From: Armatimonadota bacterium
GTDB taxonomy: Bacteria > Sysuimicrobiota > Sysuimicrobiia > Sysuimicrobiales > Humicultoraceae
Assembly (NCBI GenBank): GCA_016198805.1
Contig: JACQHU010000169.1
Location: forward strand, 1-6,177
Direction: 5' to 3'
Length of the DNA stretch: 6,177 nt
Positions within the stretch are counted from its first letter, which is position 1; the number at the start of each line of letters is the position of its first letter. Below are positions 5,200 through 6,177 of the stretch, in pieces. The position numbers were made by a program, and so were the translations under genes. The notes beneath the pieces are model-generated. The model made no database searches and was not told where the DNA came from. It saw only the letters and a list, made by a program, of their open reading frames with translations.

Positions 5200-5790
5200 A
5201 TGCTGCTGGACACCTTCCTTCCCGACTACCACTTCCGCGAAGTGCACGCGATGCGCGTCCGGGCCTCGCCCTCGCGCCTCTTCCGGGCAGTGAGGGACGT
5301 GACCCCGGCCGACGTCCCACTGGCCAGCGCCCTGCTCTGGGTGCGAGCACTGCCGGCCCGGCTGGCGGGCAGAGGCCGGCCGGGGCTGGCGCGCAGACGG
5401 CCGATCATCGAGCAGGCGCTCCGCGGAGGGTTCGTCCTCCTGGCCGAGGAGCCTGACCGCGAACTCGTGCTGGGCACCATCGGCCAGTTCTGGAAGGTCC
5501 TGGGGACTGAACCGCCGTCGGTGACGACGCCCGCAGAATTCCTGGCCTTTGATCGACCTGACTACGCGCGGGCGGCTATCAATTTCTCCGTTGAAGAATC
5601 CTGCGGCGGCTCGACGATCATCCGCACTGAGACGCGGGTCGCCGTCGCCGACCCGGTCGCGCGGCGGAAGTTCGCGGCCTACTGGCCGGTGATCTATCCC
5701 GGGAGCGCATTGATCCGCCGGATGTGGCTGGGGGCCATCAAACGGCGCGCCGAGCGGGCGACACCGGGGTCGGGTGAAGAAGTACAATAG
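5200..5790 (+). CDS. Conserved uncharacterised protein, possibly SRPBCC-like fold
   Basis: A 196-residue soluble protein that I cannot name. The order of elements, FLPDYHFREVHAMRVRASPSRLFRAVRDVT (6-35), ELVLGTIGQFWKV (88-100), FLAFDRPDYARAAINFSVEE (113-132), TIIRTETRVAVADPVARRKFAAYWPVI (138-164) and SALIRRMWLGAIKRRAE (168-184), resembles small bacterial proteins with a START/SRPBCC-like layout: a strand, then a helix with a P-x-x-(L/V)-F motif, several beta strands, and a long C-terminal helix. That fold assignment is an inference. It has no signal peptide, no membrane helix and no obvious catalytic motif. The ATG at 5200 has a poor ribosome site; a later ATG at 5251 would remove the first 17 residues, which I judge part of the family. 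The glycosyltransferase start lies 4 nt beyond its stop (or overlaps it), so the two genes are probably one unit. Confidence 0.75.
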   Translation: MLLDTFLPDYHFREVHAMRVRASPSRLFRAVRDVTPADVPLASALLWVRALPARLAGRGRPGLARRRPIIEQALRGGFVLLAEEPDRELVLGTIGQFWKVLGTEPPSVTTPAEFLAFDRPDYARAAINFSVEESCGGSTIIRTETRVAVADPVARRKFAAYWPVIYPGSALIRRMWLGAIKRRAERATPGSGEEVQ

Positions 5791-5794
5791 CACC

Positions 5795-6177
5795 GTGGCG
5801 CAGTGCGATCTCAGCGTCGTCATCCCCACGCTCAACCGGCGGGAGGTTCTGAAGCGAGTGCTGGATGCGCTCGCGCATCAGACCTATCCTGCGGACCGGT
5901 ACGAGGTGGTGGTCGTCGACGACGGGTCCACCGACGGGACGCAGGACGTGGTCGAAGCGGCCGGACGCACCGGGCCCCCGGCCGTTCGCTATGTCAGGCA
6001 GACCCCCGGGAAGCGAGGACCGGCATCCGCCAACAACCTGGGCATCAAGGCGGCCCAAGGGGAGTGGATTCTGTTCCTCAACGACGACGTGGTGGCCGAT
6101 CCCCACCTGGTCGAGGAACATGTGCGGTTCCATCGGGCCTACGGCGATATCATCGTGCAGGGCCGGGTCGTCAACAC
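5795..6177 (+). CDS. Family 2 glycosyltransferase (GT-A fold), 3' end outside window
   Basis: The frame runs open to the right edge; about 127 residues are visible. It starts AQCDLSVVIPTLNRREVL, the first strand of GT2 enzymes. EVVVVDDGSTDGTQ (37-50) holds the UDP-binding Asp pair, PGKRGPASANNLGIKAAQGE (71-90) is the typical nucleotide-side helix, and WILFLNDDVVADPHLVEEH (91-109) contains the NDD form of the metal-binding DxD motif. It transfers a sugar from a nucleotide sugar to an unseen acceptor, probably in cell-surface polysaccharide or glycolipid synthesis. Two GTG codons are possible starts in the same frame: 5774, overlapping the previous gene by 17 nt, and 5795, 4 nt after its TAG. 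I prefer 5795 because the family usually begins only a few residues before SVVIPT, but the ribosome site is weak for both. The acceptor domain is beyond the edge. Confidence 0.93.
   Translation, partial: MAQCDLSVVIPTLNRREVLKRVLDALAHQTYPADRYEVVVVDDGSTDGTQDVVEAAGRTGPPAVRYVRQTPGKRGPASANNLGIKAAQGEWILFLNDDVVADPHLVEEHVRFHRAYGDIIVQGRVVN

Noticed and set aside
4676..5835. Minus-strand open frames opposite the epimerase-like and uncharacterised genes
   Set aside because: Low-complexity Arg/Pro/Gly translations without motifs; the opposite strand carries coherent protein families.
1..6177. Mobile element, CRISPR array, toxin-antitoxin or defence system
   Set aside because: No transposase, integrase, spaced direct-repeat array, toxin-antitoxin pair or defence nuclease motif was seen on either strand. 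The remnants look like deletion scars without flanking insertion-sequence ends.

Overview
The window is GC-rich bacterial DNA (GC is strongly preferred at third codon positions) with strong Shine-Dalgarno sites, frequent GTG starts and short intergenic gaps. Gene content is CBS-domain proteins, a UspA-type stress protein, a GerW/YtfJ-family protein, a DASS-type transporter remnant and many Rossmann-fold enzymes. This suits an environmental, probably soil or subsurface, bacterium of a poorly cultured phylum. GerW hints at a Gram-positive-like or Chloroflexota/Armatimonadota-like lineage, but the phylum cannot be fixed from this sequence alone. I see no tRNA, rRNA, CRISPR array, insertion sequence, phage gene or recognisable defence system.

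Left part (1-1463): the 3' part of a CBS + ACT-like (AcuB-type) protein runs in from the left edge and overlaps a class I SAM-dependent methyltransferase by 14 nt. Convergent to it lies a decayed short-chain dehydrogenase (SDR). It keeps its ribosome-binding site and the first third of the Rossmann fold, but it is frameshifted and cut off.

Middle part (1464-3563): on the minus strand, a two-CBS protein with an Arg-rich tail is followed 6 nt later by a deoC-type aldolase, probably one transcript. Divergent from it, across about 210 bp holding three inverted repeats, is a UspA-family protein with an Arg/Lys-rich N-terminal extension. The last codons of usp run directly into the 3' end of a DASS (SLC13-type) anion transporter. 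This looks like a deletion that removed the end of usp and most of the transporter.

Right part (3564-6177): a plus-strand cluster holds a GerW-family protein with a C-terminal membrane segment, an NAD(P)-binding epimerase-like protein 12 nt downstream, an uncharacterised protein of about 196 aa, and the start of a family 2 glycosyltransferase that leaves the right edge. The last two are tightly spaced and probably co-transcribed.

No clearly new multi-gene system is visible. The observations most worth following are the usp/transporter fusion junction, the SDR remnant (two independent decay scars within about 2 kb), and the divergent CBS/Usp pair, both of which carry strongly basic tails.
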